A DNA stretch of 64,000 nt from Ruminiclostridium sp. (GCA_017935365.1 JAGBHT010000037.1:21055-85054), one strand, 5' to 3'; positions 1-8,512 are shown, counted from the stretch's first letter. Notes: a model not told the origin generated them from the letters alone. Numbers and translations: made by a program.

Positions 1-537
1 AGAATCGAACATCATATCAGACGGGCTTGAGAACAGCGCACTGTAGTCTGACAGCGCAACCAGTCCGCTTATCTTGTATTCCTTACCGCGAAGCGTCAGC
101 TTGTCGCCGACCTTAAGACTGTTGTTGTCGGCATACATTCTGTCGATAGCTATTTCAGTGTTGCCTGACGGAAATTCGCCGTCCATAAGGCACTCAAGGT
201 TTATGTCTGTGCGCTTTTTGAATATACGCAGTGTGCTGTCAACTTCCTTTGTCGGAAATTCGACATAGAAGTTCTCGTATATCTTTGCGTCATATTTGTC
301 GCTGTCTTCTACTGCCTTTATAAGCTCATCGTCGGCCTTTGCGTACAGTTCAAAGTTACCGTCCTCAATGCTGTACTTTTCAAAGCTTTCGTCATAAGCC
401 GTTGCCATACTTCCGCCGGCAACATTCCAACCCGATACAAACGATACGGAAAGCACCATTAACAAGAAGATAGCCAAGTACTTACCAAGCTCATTTTTAA
501 ACTCGCTCGGCAGACGTTTAACAAGAGGATTTCTCAT
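1..537 (-). CDS. FtsX-type ABC transporter permease, N-terminal part (runs off the window)
   Basis: Reading leftward from an ATG at 537 the frame stays open to the window edge, giving about 179 residues starting MRNPLVKRLPSEFKNELGKY. A short basic stretch is followed by one hydrophobic segment (about residues 20-40) and then a soluble region that looks extracytoplasmic. This matches the start of large MacB/FtsX-family permeases, which carry a big outside domain after the first membrane helix. The ATPase gene ends 11 bases upstream of this start, so the two form one operon, as expected for a lipoprotein- or peptide-handling ABC system. The C-terminal membrane helices lie outside the window, so substrate cannot be judged. 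Family assignment rests on the topology and on the ATPase partner. Confidence 0.7.
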   Translation of the reverse strand, partial: MRNPLVKRLPSEFKNELGKYLAIFLLMVLSVSFVSGWNVAGGSMATAYDESFEKYSIEDGNFELYAKADDELIKAVEDSDKYDAKIYENFYVEFPTKEVDSTLRIFKKRTDINLECLMDGEFPSGNTEIAIDRMYADNNSLKVGDKLTLRGKEYKISGLVALSDYSALFSSPSDMMFDS

Positions 538-548
538 CGTTCTCCCCC

Positions 549-1264
549 TTACCAGTCAAGGTCTTCTGCGGCGATCTTTTTTTCGTTGAGATAATTTTTT
601 CTTATCATACCGTCACGCAGTTTTATTACTCTGTCCGCCATATTCTTTATAGCGTCGTTATGTGTTACCATTACAACCGTGTTGCCGAACTTCTTGTTGA
701 CATCGCTTATTAGTTTCAGTATATCCTTTGATGTCTTGTAGTCAAGCGCACCTGTAGGCTCATCACAAAGCAGTATATCAGGGTTCTTATAATAGCTCTG
801 CCGATAGCCGTTCTCTGCTGCTGACCGCCCGACAGCTGATTCGGGAGCTTGTGGCGGTGTTCGTACAGTCCGAGAGTTTTCAGTATCTCGTCCGTATCAA
901 GCGGATTGTCACTGAGATAAGCACCGATCTCAACATTTTCCTTGATATTGAGATTAGGTATCAGGTTGTACTGCTGGAAGATATAGCCGAGGTGCTTTCT
1001 GCGGTAAAGCGTCAGCTTCTTCTCGTTCATATCCGCTGTTTTTTCTCCGTTTATTGCAATATATCCGCTGTCGGCGCTGTCGATACCGCCTATGATATTA
1101 AGAAGTGTGGACTTGCCCGAACCCGACGGACCGAGCAGAACGCATATCTCACCTTTTTCTATTTCTGCGTCAATTCCGTTCAGTACCTCAACACGGCTGT
1201 CGCCCTCGCCGAAGTGTTTTCTTATGTCTTTGATTGTAAGAAACATTTTGCTTTTTCCTTTCAT
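549..1264 (-). pseudogene. ABC transporter ATP-binding protein (LolD/MacB-like), frameshifted
   Basis: The first part (from 1264) encodes a Walker [10 protein letters not shown], a Q-loop and the signature SGGQQQR. At about 784-790 the frame breaks, just after GRAIIR. Adding one A restores NPDILLCDEPTGALD (Walker B) and a frame ending DLDW plus stop at 549-551, about 238 residues, the usual family length. The intact product would power the FtsX-type permease that follows by 11 bases. The break sits in a short A-rich stretch, so a sequencing error and a genuine one-base deletion are both possible. Without correction the product would stop at 716 and lack Walker B, the D-loop and the switch histidine, and would be inactive. 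Start ATG at 1264. Confidence 0.8.
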
Positions 1265-1280
1265 ATATGCTCCGTTTACA

Positions 1281-1356
1281 CAGATAGTACAAATAAAATT
1301 AAATTAGCAATAGATAACCGTATTACATAAAGCTAACTGAATTAGCGATAGCTAAC
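1281..1356 (-). promoter_or_regulatory. Probable promoter and repeated operator for the ABC operon
   Basis: Upstream of the ATPase start lie repeated GCTAA/TTAGC half-sites: TTAGCAATAGATAAC at 1304-1318 and TTAGCGATAGCTAAC at 1342-1356, spaced 38 bases apart. The second is a near-perfect palindrome, and GCTAACTGAATTAGC (1332-1346) shares a half-site with it. On the minus strand TACTAT (about 1285-1290) could be a -10. The arrangement looks like a multi-site operator for a dimeric regulator not encoded in the window. The promoter assignment is weaker than the repeats. Confidence 0.45.
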
Positions 1357-1592
1357 CTATGTGCATACCATCTGTGTTTTCACGAATATCTCTGAGATTA
1401 ATTTTAGCACAAGAAAGCCGTGAAGTCAACAAACCCACGGCTTAAATATTAACGATTTCAGTTTTCAAAGACTTGCGTTTTTGGGTATATAGTAGAAAAA
1501 CAGTGGTGTAAACGTTTTAATGGCTGATACGAGAATCCGCCAGGCGGATATTTTTAAGTTTCATTCTTTTTAAATCTGCTATAAATATTTGT

Positions 1593-1621
1593 TTGAAAAC
1601 AACGTACTTTTGTGATATACT
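1593..1621 (+). promoter_or_regulatory. Sigma-A promoter of the phosphatase gene
   Basis: TTGAAA at 1593-1598 and TATACT at 1616-1621 are separated by 17 bases. The start codon at 1662 lies about 34 bases past the expected transcription start. The promoter position rules out the in-frame TTG at 1593 as a translation start. Confidence 0.75.
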
Positions 1622-1661
1622 TTATATCACCTTATTCAGGCTTTTACAGAAAGGAAAAACT

Positions 1662-2357
1662 ATGACATATGTTATGAGCGACCTGCACGGTATGTATGAT
1701 AAATTCATCGCAATGCTGGAAAAGATCAATTTCTCCGCCAGTGACGAGCTGTTCATTATCGGCGATATAATCGACCGTGGAGAACGACCTGTTGATATAC
1801 TGGAATATGTTATGGATAAGCCGAATATCACCGTACTTCTCGGAAACCACGAGGTAATGGCAAGTGATTTTCTGCACCGTTTGACCGCCGAAATAACCAA
1901 GGAAAATATAAATTCCGTTGATGAAGATTTTCTGATCGAACTTTCAATATATAAACGCAACGGCGGTGCTACGACTATGAAACAGCTTCGGGCATTACCG
2001 CCGGATAAACGAAAGAAAATACTCGACTTCATTGACAGCCTTTACGCTTATGAAGCGATAGACATAGGGGATAAGACTTTCATTCTTGTACACGCAGGAC
2101 TTGGAAATTTCCGAAAAGATAAGAAAATATCACAGTACGCTCTTTATGAACTGCTTGAATTGCGCCCCGACTACGAACGGCAATATTTTGACGACGACAG
2201 CGTATACATTGTTTCGGGCCATACTCCGACAAAGCTGATAAGCGGTAAGTGTGAGATATATCATTCCCACAATAATATAGTGATCGACTGCGGAGCGGCT
2301 TTCGGCGGAAAACTTGCGTGTCTCAGACTTGAGGACATGGCAGAATTTTATGTATAA
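1662..2357 (+). CDS. PPP-family metallophosphatase (serine/threonine phosphatase-like)
   Basis: The 231-residue product begins MTYVMSDLHGMYDKF and carries the phosphoesterase signature in order: SDLHG (about 5-9), GDIIDRG (about 34-40), GNHE (about 63-66), a metal-binding His in LVHAGL (about 146-151) and SGHTP near the C-terminus. These residues hold a di-metal centre that hydrolyses phosphomonoesters, as in PrpA/PrpB-type protein phosphatases; a nucleotide (Ap4A-type) substrate is also possible. No signal peptide or membrane segment, so cytosolic. The ATG at 1662 is chosen because it follows a purine-rich ribosome site (AGAAAGGAAAA); the frame continues upstream to a TTG at 1593, but that lies inside the promoter. 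The gene stands alone. Confidence 0.85.
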   Translation: MTYVMSDLHGMYDKFIAMLEKINFSASDELFIIGDIIDRGERPVDILEYVMDKPNITVLLGNHEVMASDFLHRLTAEITKENINSVDEDFLIELSIYKRNGGATTMKQLRALPPDKRKKILDFIDSLYAYEAIDIGDKTFILVHAGLGNFRKDKKISQYALYELLELRPDYERQYFDDDSVYIVSGHTPTKLISGKCEIYHSHNNIVIDCGAAFGGKLACLRLEDMAEFYV

Positions 2358-2407
2358 AATTCTGCCGCCGGTATCAGCGGTTTTCACTTAGATACAAAAA
2401 AGAATAA

Positions 2408-2474
2408 TAACCCCCGGTTTTTCGAAACAGGGGTTTGTACAGAAAAAATCCCCCACGTTTTGCGTGAGGGATTT
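2408..2474 (-). terminator. Tandem hairpins ending the 2492-3364 transcript
   Basis: On the minus strand the stem at 2446-2474 (AAATCCCTCACG against CGTGGGGGATTT) is followed by a T-run. A second hairpin (2408-2435), with GTTT-TTCG-AAAC inside CCCC/GGGG arms, is followed by another T-rich tract. The convergent phosphatase gene may share them. Confidence 0.8.
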
Positions 2475-2491
2475 GCATATCATACAGTAAA

Positions 2492-3364
2492 TTACTTAAC
2501 GATCGTGATATCAGAGCCGAACCATTTAGTTGAGATTTCGCCGAGCTTACCGTCAGCCTTCATCTCGCTGAGGATCTTCTGAACTTCATCGCGCAGTGCC
2601 TGATCATTCTTTCTGAATGCGATAGCGTACTGCTCTTCTTCAAGACCTTCTGCAAGCTTCTTGTAGTCCTTTGCAGAGTTCTTGATTTCGTAATCTGCAA
2701 CTACTTCATCAAGGAATACAGCGTCAACAACGCCAACTTCAAGCTGCTGTAAAGCTTCTACGTTTGTAGCGATGGGGCTTATTGTTATATCGTCCTTGAT
2801 CGCACTGTTCTCAAGAATCGTCTGAGCTGAAGAACCGTTCTGAACAGATACCTTCTTGCCCTTGAGGTCGTCCATCTTTGTAACGGTTGAATCGCCCTTT
2901 ACAACGAATACCATAGCATTCTTCATATAGGGTTCTGTAAGATTCATCTTTTCCTGGCGTTCTTCGTTAATGCTGAGGCCGTTCCATACACAGTCGCACT
3001 TGCCGACATTCAGGTCGGTTGTGAGTGTATCCCAGTTGATAGGCTGTTTTACAAGCTTTACACCGAGTCTGTTGCATACTTCTTCAGCAACATCAATATC
3101 AAAGCCTACGATCTCGCCGTTTTCGTCTGTATAGCCCATGGGCTTGAATGTAGCGTCAAGGCCTAATATGAACTGACCTGCGTCCTTTACCTTCTGGAGT
3201 GACTGATCGCCCTCTGCGGAGCTTTCCGTAACAGATGTGCTGTCGCCTGCTGTAGCACTGCTGTCAGCTGTTGAAGAATTGCCGTTTGAACTACAGCCTG
3301 CAAGGCCGAGTGTAAGAGCGGCTGTTACGGCAACAGCGATAGCTTTAAGATTTAACTTTTTCAT
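2492..3364 (-). CDS. Amino-acid ABC transporter substrate-binding lipoprotein (family 3)
   Basis: The 290-residue protein has a lipoprotein signal (hydrophobic stretch ending LGLAGC, lipid-attached Cys about 24) and a Ser/Thr-rich linker to about residue 60. The remainder is a periplasmic-binding-protein fold of the FliY/GlnH type: FKPMGYTDENGEIVGFDIDV, then NGLSINEERQEKMNLTEPY, which is the typical family-3 signature. It should capture a polar amino acid or cystine outside the membrane. No permease or ATPase adjoins it; the nearest such pair is at 5772-7182 with its own binding protein, so this is either an orphan or a second receptor for that importer. A strong terminator follows. Ligand not deducible. 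Confidence 0.88.
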   Translation of the reverse strand: MKKLNLKAIAVAVTAALTLGLAGCSSNGNSSTADSSATAGDSTSVTESSAEGDQSLQKVKDAGQFILGLDATFKPMGYTDENGEIVGFDIDVAEEVCNRLGVKLVKQPINWDTLTTDLNVGKCDCVWNGLSINEERQEKMNLTEPYMKNAMVFVVKGDSTVTKMDDLKGKKVSVQNGSSAQTILENSAIKDDITISPIATNVEALQQLEVGVVDAVFLDEVVADYEIKNSAKDYKKLAEGLEEEQYAIAFRKNDQALRDEVQKILSEMKADGKLGEISTKWFGSDITIVK

Positions 3365-3524
3365 TTTTATTTCCTTTCTGAGCGTTTTTCACGCCTTAAA
3401 AATTACTTTAATATAGTAACACACAAACACGAAAAAGTAAATAGGCAAAATGAATAAAACGGCGGAAATTTGCAGGATTTCAGCAAATTTCCGCCGTTTT
3501 TGTGCCGTTATACAATCAAGATCA

Positions 3525-4409
3525 TCAATAAAGATACTCATACTGTGAAATATCGGGACAGCGAGGCTCTTTTAATTCATCTTCTGTAAAATCGTATCTT
3601 ATGTTCTGATTATACATATACCACAGGCATACTTTCATGCCGCTCATTTCAAGGTGAGTGCCGTCTTCAAAGGCATACTTCTCCTTGAGCTTGTTATCAT
3701 CGCCTTTAAGAAGATCGGTCGGATCGACGAAATGGTAATGCTTACAATAGCTGTATTTTACGGCATTTGCAAGCGCCGCATTGTATTCGTCGATTTTTTC
3801 ATTCTTGCAGAATTTACTGCGTACAGGTGTTATCGCCATAATTATAAACTCGCTGTTGGGGCTTGCCTGCTTACACTGATACAGAAGTTGCATATAATTT
3901 TCAACGAACTGCTCTTTGGTAGTGAGATTCACATCATTCAGTCCCATTGAGAACAGGACGTATTTAGGCTGTTTGTTATAAAGATGAACAAGCACATCCG
4001 TGCTGAGGTTGTTTGAGGTTATAAGAAACTGATGTATATTCCATGCGGCTATACTGGGTCTTGCGAGATTGTTTTCCTGCTTGAAATATCCCGCGCTTGC
4101 AAAGCCGGAGCAAACGCTGTCGCCAACCAGCGCAAACTGATCGAAATATTTATACATAGCCTTAGTGATGGTATAATCCGGTTCGGGCTGAGGCTTGGGT
4201 TCTTCTTTTATCGTCGTTGTCGTTTCCGTTTCGGCAGAAGACGATGGTTCTTCTTCAGAAATAGTGTTGTCATAGCTTATACCGTTATCCGAAGCCGCGG
4301 CGGCATAAGCATTATTGCAGGCTGTGCAGATTATAGCCGCTGTCAGCGGCAGGCACAACAGCAAAAACCATTTCGTAGGCGAAACGGAGCCAAATTTATT
4401 ATAGTACAT
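3525..4409 (-). CDS. SGNH/GDSL-family hydrolase, lipoprotein
   Basis: The 294-residue protein starts with a signal sequence ending IICTACNN (lipidated Cys about 31), then a Ser/Glu/Thr-rich and Pro-rich linker to about residue 78. The catalytic region shows block I as LVGDSVCSG (nucleophile Ser in GDS, about 97), block III as GLNDVN and block V as DGTHLEMSG, giving the Ser-Asp-His set. Such enzymes deacetylate or de-esterify cell-wall glycans or plant polysaccharides outside the cell; the substrate here is unknown. The gene is monocistronic by spacing, with no obvious partner. The start is the ATG at 4409, before a hydrophobic core (KWFLLLCLPLTAAII). Confidence 0.82.
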   Translation of the reverse strand: MYYNKFGSVSPTKWFLLLCLPLTAAIICTACNNAYAAAASDNGISYDNTISEEEPSSSAETETTTTIKEEPKPQPEPDYTITKAMYKYFDQFALVGDSVCSGFASAGYFKQENNLARPSIAAWNIHQFLITSNNLSTDVLVHLYNKQPKYVLFSMGLNDVNLTTKEQFVENYMQLLYQCKQASPNSEFIIMAITPVRSKFCKNEKIDEYNAALANAVKYSYCKHYHFVDPTDLLKGDDNKLKEKYAFEDGTHLEMSGMKVCLWYMYNQNIRYDFTEDELKEPRCPDISQYEYLY

Positions 4410-4689
4410 TAAAATCCCTTATTCTGTATGCGGCGTAAATGTTACCGCAATTATATATTAAAACCGCTTATGGGTCATTTACTTTCTTAATTATAATGCT
4501 GATTTTGCACTTTTTCAAGATTAAATTTACAAAATGTCGTATCAAGTCGAAATTTCATTGAATTGCACAACCACAAGTCATTTTCAACTGCGTTTTTATG
4601 TAAAGTGTATTTTCTTGTCCGTCCTGTACAATATGTGGTGCTTTTTACACGGACGTTACATTTTGAAATCTGTTGAGTAAATGCAAATT

Positions 4690-4733
4690 ATGTTGTAAAA
4701 ACAACATACATTATCGCCTTTCCGTGTTACAAT
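4690..4733 (+). promoter_or_regulatory. CRP/FNR-type palindrome at -41.5 and -10 box
   Basis: ATGTTGTAAAAACAACAT (4690-4707) has perfect 7-bp arms (ATGTTGT/ACAACAT) around four bases. TACAAT at 4728-4733 fits a -10, while no good -35 exists. With transcription starting near 4740 the palindrome centre is about 41.5 bases upstream, the class II activator position for CRP/FNR-family proteins. The regulator is not in the window. Confidence 0.6.
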
Positions 4734-4774
4734 ACAGTCACAGGTTAAAACTCTATGACAAGAAAGGAAAAAGT

Positions 4775-5503
4775 ATGATAAGAAAGATAATAAAGATAGA
4801 CGAAGAGAAGTGCAACGGTTGCGGACTTTGCGCCACAGCCTGCCACGAAGGTGCGATTGATATAGTTGACGGTAAGGCAAAGCTTGTGAGAGAGCATTAC
4901 TGCGACGGTCTGGGCGACTGCTTACCTGCCTGTCCGACAGGTGCTATAAGCTTTGAGGAGCGTGAAGCACCCGCTTATGACGAGCAGGCGGTATTAAAGG
5001 CAAAGCAGGCAAAAGCCATTTCAGATAAGCCCCTGCCCTGCGGTTGTCCCGGAACTCACGCAAGAGCTCTTAAACACGAACATCATGAAGACGAATGTTC
5101 ATGCCGAGAACCCGAAAGCGGACGCGCAGAAATCAGAAGTGAGCTTTCACAGTGGCCCGTGCAAATAAAGCTTGTTCCGACCTCGGCGCCGTGGTTTGAC
5201 GAAGCAAATCTGCTGGTAGCGGCTGACTGCACAGCTTACGCTTACGGCGATTTCCACAACAAGTTTATAAAGAACAGAATCACGCTTATAGGTTGCCCCA
5301 AGCTTGACAGCGTTGATTATACCGAAAAGCTGACCGAAATAATCAGAAACAACGATATAAAGAGCGTAACGGTAGTAAGAATGGAAGTTCCGTGCTGTGC
5401 AGGTATTGAGAATGCCGTTAAGACAGCTTTACAGAACAGCGGAAAATTTATTCCGTGGCACGTTGCGATTGTATCGGTAGACGGACAGCTCACAGAGATG
5501 TAA
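4775..5503 (+). CDS. Dicluster 4Fe-4S ferredoxin-like protein
   Basis: The 242-residue protein begins MIRKIIKIDEEKCNGCGLC. Two ferredoxin cluster motifs fill the first 65 residues: CNGCGLCATACHEGAI, and a variant second set in YCDGLGDCLPACPTGAI. A Cys/His-rich stretch follows (about residues 86-112: CGCPG, HEHHEDECSC), which may bind a third metal or cluster. The C-terminal half contains further Cys (DCTAYAYGDF, IGCPK, VPCCAGIE), typical of a conserved clostridial family often annotated only as 4Fe-4S binding protein. A redox role in the cytosol is likely; the partner is unknown. Start 4775 follows AGAAAGGAAAAAGT; upstream in-frame codons lie within the promoter. The CRP/FNR-type site suggests control by redox or nitrosative state. 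Confidence 0.85.
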   Translation: MIRKIIKIDEEKCNGCGLCATACHEGAIDIVDGKAKLVREHYCDGLGDCLPACPTGAISFEEREAPAYDEQAVLKAKQAKAISDKPLPCGCPGTHARALKHEHHEDECSCREPESGRAEIRSELSQWPVQIKLVPTSAPWFDEANLLVAADCTAYAYGDFHNKFIKNRITLIGCPKLDSVDYTEKLTEIIRNNDIKSVTVVRMEVPCCAGIENAVKTALQNSGKFIPWHVAIVSVDGQLTEM

Positions 5504-5517
5504 TAATTTTATCATAG

Positions 5518-5548
5518 GTACGGACGGTTTCCCCGTCCGTATTTTTAT
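5518..5548 (+). terminator. Terminator of the ferredoxin gene
   Basis: Stem ACGGACGG/CCGTCCGT (5520-5527 and 5533-5540) with a 5-base loop, followed by ATTTTTAT. Confidence 0.9.
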
Positions 5549-5722
5549 GTTCATCTCAAACTGAATAATCCTTCCACGATTTCATCAATAAAACCGCTCT
5601 ATCCCAATTTAAAATCCCCGCCGAAGGCGGCACCACAATTATTCATTATTCATCATTCATTCCATTTCTCCCACAACCATTGCCAATCCACACTATTCAT
5701 ATCCTTATCTCTATCCTCCAAA
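5549..5722. other. Non-coding spacer with a small hairpin and TCATTATTCA-like repeats
   Basis: No gene is visible. The spacer holds a small hairpin (CCGCCGAAGGCGG, about 5620-5632) and degenerate tandem ATTCATTATTCATCATTCATT-like text (about 5640-5661). This may be an old copy of an interspersed element, but no second copy lies in the window. Confidence 0.4.
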
Positions 5723-5759
5723 AAACCCGACAGATACGTTTATCGTACCGGCCGGGTTA
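5723..5759 (-). terminator. Terminator of the amino-acid ABC operon
   Basis: Minus-strand hairpin with AACCCGGCCGG opposite the CGGGTT arm, followed by TTTTTTGG; it lies just past the ATPase stop. Confidence 0.85.
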
Positions 5760-5771
5760 ATTTTTATTATA

Positions 5772-6494
5772 TTAAAGCACCTTTGATAAAAAGTCCTTAA
5801 GTCTTGGATTTTTGGGGTTTGCGAAGAATTCATCGGGAGGACCCTGTTCAACTATCTGTCCGTCCGACATAAACATTACTCTTGACGCAACCTCACGGGC
5901 AAATCCCATTTCGTGAGTTACGACAACCATTGTCATACCGTCGTCGGCAAGCTGTTTCATAAGGTCGAGAACCTCGCCCACCATTTCCGGATCGAGTGCC
6001 GAGGTCGGCTCGTCGAAAAGCATAACATCGGGCTTCATGGCAAGCGCACGGACGATAGCGATTCTCTGCTTCTGACCGCCCGATAACTGCGGCGGATAAG
6101 CGTCAGCCTTGTCCGCAAGACCGACACGCTCTAAAAGGCGCATAGCCTCTGCGTCTGCCTCTTCCTTGGTCATAAGACCCAGCTTTACGGGTGCTAATGT
6201 TATGTTTTTCTTTATCGTAAGATGGGGGAACAGGTTGAAGTGCTGGAACACCATGCCCATCTTTCTTCTGATTAGATTTACGTTCGCCTTGCGATCGGTG
6301 ATATATTCACCCTCAACACAGATACTTCCGCTTGTGGGCTTTTCCATGAGGTTAAGACAACGTAAAAACGTACTCTTGCCCGAGCCCGAAGGTCCTATTA
6401 TAACTACCTTTTCGCCTTTGTAGATATGTTCGTTTATGCCGTTGAGAACATTGAGATCGCCGAACGACTTTTTCAGATCCTTAACGTCTATCAC
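5772..6494 (-). CDS. Polar amino-acid ABC transporter ATP-binding protein (GlnQ-like)
   Basis: From the GTG at 6494 the protein has 240 residues, the standard length of this family. Motifs: Walker [10 protein letters not shown] (about 34-42), Q-loop [11 protein letters not shown], signature LSGGQKQR, Walker [18 protein letters not shown] and switch His in VVTHEMGFA. It hydrolyses ATP on the cytosolic face to drive amino-acid import. The GTG start is preferred because AGGAGG lies at 6505-6510; a TTG at 6515 would give seven more residues but leave no ribosome site. It overlaps the permease end by 14 bases, indicating translational coupling. Operon order is binding protein, permease, ATPase. 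Confidence 0.93.
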   Translation of the reverse strand: MIDVKDLKKSFGDLNVLNGINEHIYKGEKVVIIGPSGSGKSTFLRCLNLMEKPTSGSICVEGEYITDRKANVNLIRRKMGMVFQHFNLFPHLTIKKNITLAPVKLGLMTKEEADAEAMRLLERVGLADKADAYPPQLSGGQKQRIAIVRALAMKPDVMLFDEPTSALDPEMVGEVLDLMKQLADDGMTMVVVTHEMGFAREVASRVMFMSDGQIVEQGPPDEFFANPKNPRLKDFLSKVL

Positions 6495-7182
6495 TCTTGC
6501 CAAGCCTCCTCTCAAGCAGTTTCTGGAGTTTTGTCAGAATAAATACCAGTATCAGATAGAATGCCGCCGCAATAAGCAAAGGAGTAATAAGGTCGTATGT
6601 TTTCGAGCCTACATACTGCGCCGCTTTTGTGATATCGGTTACCGCAATGTAGCCTGCGATTGAAGTTTCCTTTACCAGTACGATAAATTCGTTGCCGAGT
6701 GCCGGAAGTATGTTCTTTATAGCCTGCGGAAGTACGATGAGCCACATTGTCTGACCTGCACCGAGTCCCAGCGATCTGCCGGCTTCCGTCTGTCCCTTGT
6801 CGATAGATTCGATACCTGCACGGACGATCTCCGCAACATAAGCACCCGAATTAATACCGAAGCACATTACTGCGGCTACAATTGCATTTGCGCCTCTATA
6901 GTTGAAAAGTACCGCATTTATAAGAAGTAACTGTACCAGTACGGGCGTACCTCTTATTACGAATACATATAGGTCGCAGATCTTAGCTATCCAGCCGATA
7001 CCTCTTCTGCCTGCGCATAACTGCTTTACTACTGCCACAAAAGCACCGATAAGAAAGCCGAGAATTACCGCAAACAGCGATATAAGCAGTGTGTTTCCGA
7101 TACCGCTTAAATAGAATTCATAACGGTTTTCTCTTATAAGCGCCTTGTCAATGGCGTCCCATATACCAAGAAAAAAGTCCAA
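6481..7182 (-). CDS. Polar amino-acid ABC transporter permease (HisM/GlnP type)
   Basis: The 233-residue membrane protein has about five helices. The family EAA-type loop reads [25 protein letters not shown] (about 137-161), the site that docks on the ATPase. The N-terminal [20 protein letters not shown] is characteristic of HisMQ-type permeases, which act as homo- or heterodimers; only one permease gene is present, so a homodimer is likely. The start is a TTG at 7182 with a strong ribosome site (GGAGGA at 7191-7196, 8 bases away). An intrinsic hairpin lies between the upstream binding-protein gene and this start, probably lowering its expression relative to the receptor. Confidence 0.92.
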   Translation of the reverse strand: MDFFLGIWDAIDKALIRENRYEFYLSGIGNTLLISLFAVILGFLIGAFVAVVKQLCAGRRGIGWIAKICDLYVFVIRGTPVLVQLLLINAVLFNYRGANAIVAAVMCFGINSGAYVAEIVRAGIESIDKGQTEAGRSLGLGAGQTMWLIVLPQAIKNILPALGNEFIVLVKETSIAGYIAVTDITKAAQYVGSKTYDLITPLLIAAAFYLILVFILTKLQKLLERRLGKSDRR

Positions 7183-7221
7183 TTCTTATTTCCTCCGTCT
7201 ATTGCCCTAAAAATCCCTCTT

Positions 7222-7250
7222 AAAAAAGACGGGCGGCATTTCACCGCCCG
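7222..7250 (-). terminator. Intra-operon terminator after the binding protein
   Basis: CGGGCGG/CCGCCCG stem (7230-7236, 7244-7250) followed on the minus strand by TTTTTT. It sits between the receptor gene and the permease gene, so partial read-through would give an excess of receptor. Confidence 0.8.
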
Positions 7251-7262
7251 ATTTCTTACTTA

Positions 7263-8072
7263 TTACTTAGTGTGGTTAAGTGTGAACTCGTCAACCTTGC
7301 CGTCGTCAATGAGCTTCTGGAGAATCTTGTTTACCTTGTCCTCAAGCTCTGTGTTGCCCTTCTTGAAAGCAAATGCGTACTTGTCTGTGAATACCTCTGC
7401 GTCAAGGATCTCAAGGTTTTCGTTACCCTTTACCATTTCCTTAGCGGGAAGCTCGTCCATAACGATGCAGTCAACCTTGTCGTTCTTTAAGTCTTCTGCT
7501 GCCTGAACGTACTTTGTATAACGTGAAGGTTCCTTCTTGAGATCGTCTGTTACATAGAAGTCAGCAACTGTTGACATCTGAACGGCAATCTTTGTGTCAC
7601 CGCCGAGGTCGTCAACGCTCTTTACTCTGTCGGCACCCTTGAGTACTACGATAACCTGCTTTGACTTAGCATATTCGATTGAGAAGTCCATAACTTCCTG
7701 ACGTTCGGGAGTAACCGAGATACCTGCAGCCGCAAAGTCAACCTTACCCTGCTGAACTGCTAAAAGCGCACCGTCAAAGTCCATTGTCTGGATCTCAAGT
7801 TCCATGCCGAGTTCCTTTGCAACTTCATTTGCGATATCAACGTCGATACCTACAACATCGTTGCCGCTCATATATTCGTAAGGAGCAAAACCGGGTTCTG
7901 TAGCCATGATAAGCTTACCGCCTGTTGCCTTGCTGTCTTCCTTGCTTTCAGCAGTCGAGCTTGTAGAATCGCCTACTGTACTGCTTGTTGCTGTGTTTGA
8001 CTGACAGCCTGCCATAGCAAGACCGCAGGTTGCGGCAACAAGTATGCCTGCAATTATTCTTTTGATCTTCAT
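7263..8072 (-). CDS. Amino-acid ABC transporter substrate-binding lipoprotein
   Basis: The 269-residue protein has signal MKIKRIIAGILVAATCGLAMAGC with lipidated Cys at 23, then a Ser/Thr-rich linker to about 48. The binding domain starts GGKLIMATEPGFAPYEYMSG and carries the family-3 signature FAAAGISVTPERQEVMDFSIEY. It belongs to the polar amino-acid receptor family and heads the operon with the permease and ATPase at 5772-7182. It shares architecture but only moderate similarity with the protein at 2492-3364, so the two probably bind different ligands. The start ATG at 8072 follows AAAGAGGTATCATT. The precise amino acid is not evident. Confidence 0.92.
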   Translation of the reverse strand: MKIKRIIAGILVAATCGLAMAGCQSNTATSSTVGDSTSSTAESKEDSKATGGKLIMATEPGFAPYEYMSGNDVVGIDVDIANEVAKELGMELEIQTMDFDGALLAVQQGKVDFAAAGISVTPERQEVMDFSIEYAKSKQVIVVLKGADRVKSVDDLGGDTKIAVQMSTVADFYVTDDLKKEPSRYTKYVQAAEDLKNDKVDCIVMDELPAKEMVKGNENLEILDAEVFTDKYAFAFKKGNTELEDKVNKILQKLIDDGKVDEFTLNHTK

Positions 8073-8194
8073 AATGATACCTCTTTTTTAAAATTCTTTC
8101 TGTTTTAGTATGCGCTTTTGCGCTATCGTTACTATTATAGTGCATTTCTTTACAATAAGCAAGCGTTTTTCGCTTTTTTGTGTAAAATACATAT

Positions 8195-8228
8195 AAAAAA
8201 TGTGCCACAGCAAGTTACTGTGACACAT
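8195..8228 (-). terminator. Terminator of the copper operon
   Basis: TGTGCCACAG (8201-8210) pairs with CTGTGACACA (8218-8227) across a 7-base loop. A-rich tract on the left gives ATTTTTTAT on the minus strand. Confidence 0.85.
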
Positions 8229-8246
8229 AATTTTTATGTTTCCGGC

Positions 8247-8498
8247 TTACTTTCTGCCGAAAAGTCCCTTTTTCTCATAAGGCTCGCTTGTGATACCCTT
8301 CAGCTCATAGCCTGTAGGCTTCAGAACTTCCTTTATCTTATCTTCGGAAAGCGCCTCTTCGCTGATGATCACCGTTTCACCCTTTGAGTGAGAAGAAGTG
8401 ACCTTCTTTACAGAAAAAGCTCCTCTGATAGCGTCGTTGACGTGTGATTCGCACATCCCACACATCATTCCGTCGATTTTAAGTGTTGTCTTTACCAT
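8247..8498 (-). CDS. Copper chaperone-like heavy-metal-associated domain protein
   Basis: The 83-residue protein is a single HMA (ferredoxin-like) domain with metal-binding motif GMMCGMCESH (Cys about 13 and 16), followed by a short basic tail ending LFGRK. It should carry Cu(I) in the cytosol to the P-type ATPase encoded 14 bases upstream in the same operon. The tail of about 12 residues beyond the usual 68-70-residue CopZ is unusual but has no recognisable motif. Ribosome site GGAGG precedes the ATG at 8498. It is last in the operon, before a strong terminator. Silver or zinc handling cannot be excluded. Confidence 0.88.
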   Translation of the reverse strand: MVKTTLKIDGMMCGMCESHVNDAIRGAFSVKKVTSSHSKGETVIISEEALSEDKIKEVLKPTGYELKGITSEPYEKKGLFGRK

Positions 8499-8512
8499 TG
8501 TAAATTCCTCCG

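Noticed and set aside
1593..1661. Upstream extension of the phosphatase to a TTG start
   Set aside because: The TTG lies in the -35 box and the added residues are not part of the phosphatase domain.
5640..5665. CRISPR-like short repeats
   Set aside because: The units are 6-9 bases, degenerate and not separated by spacers.
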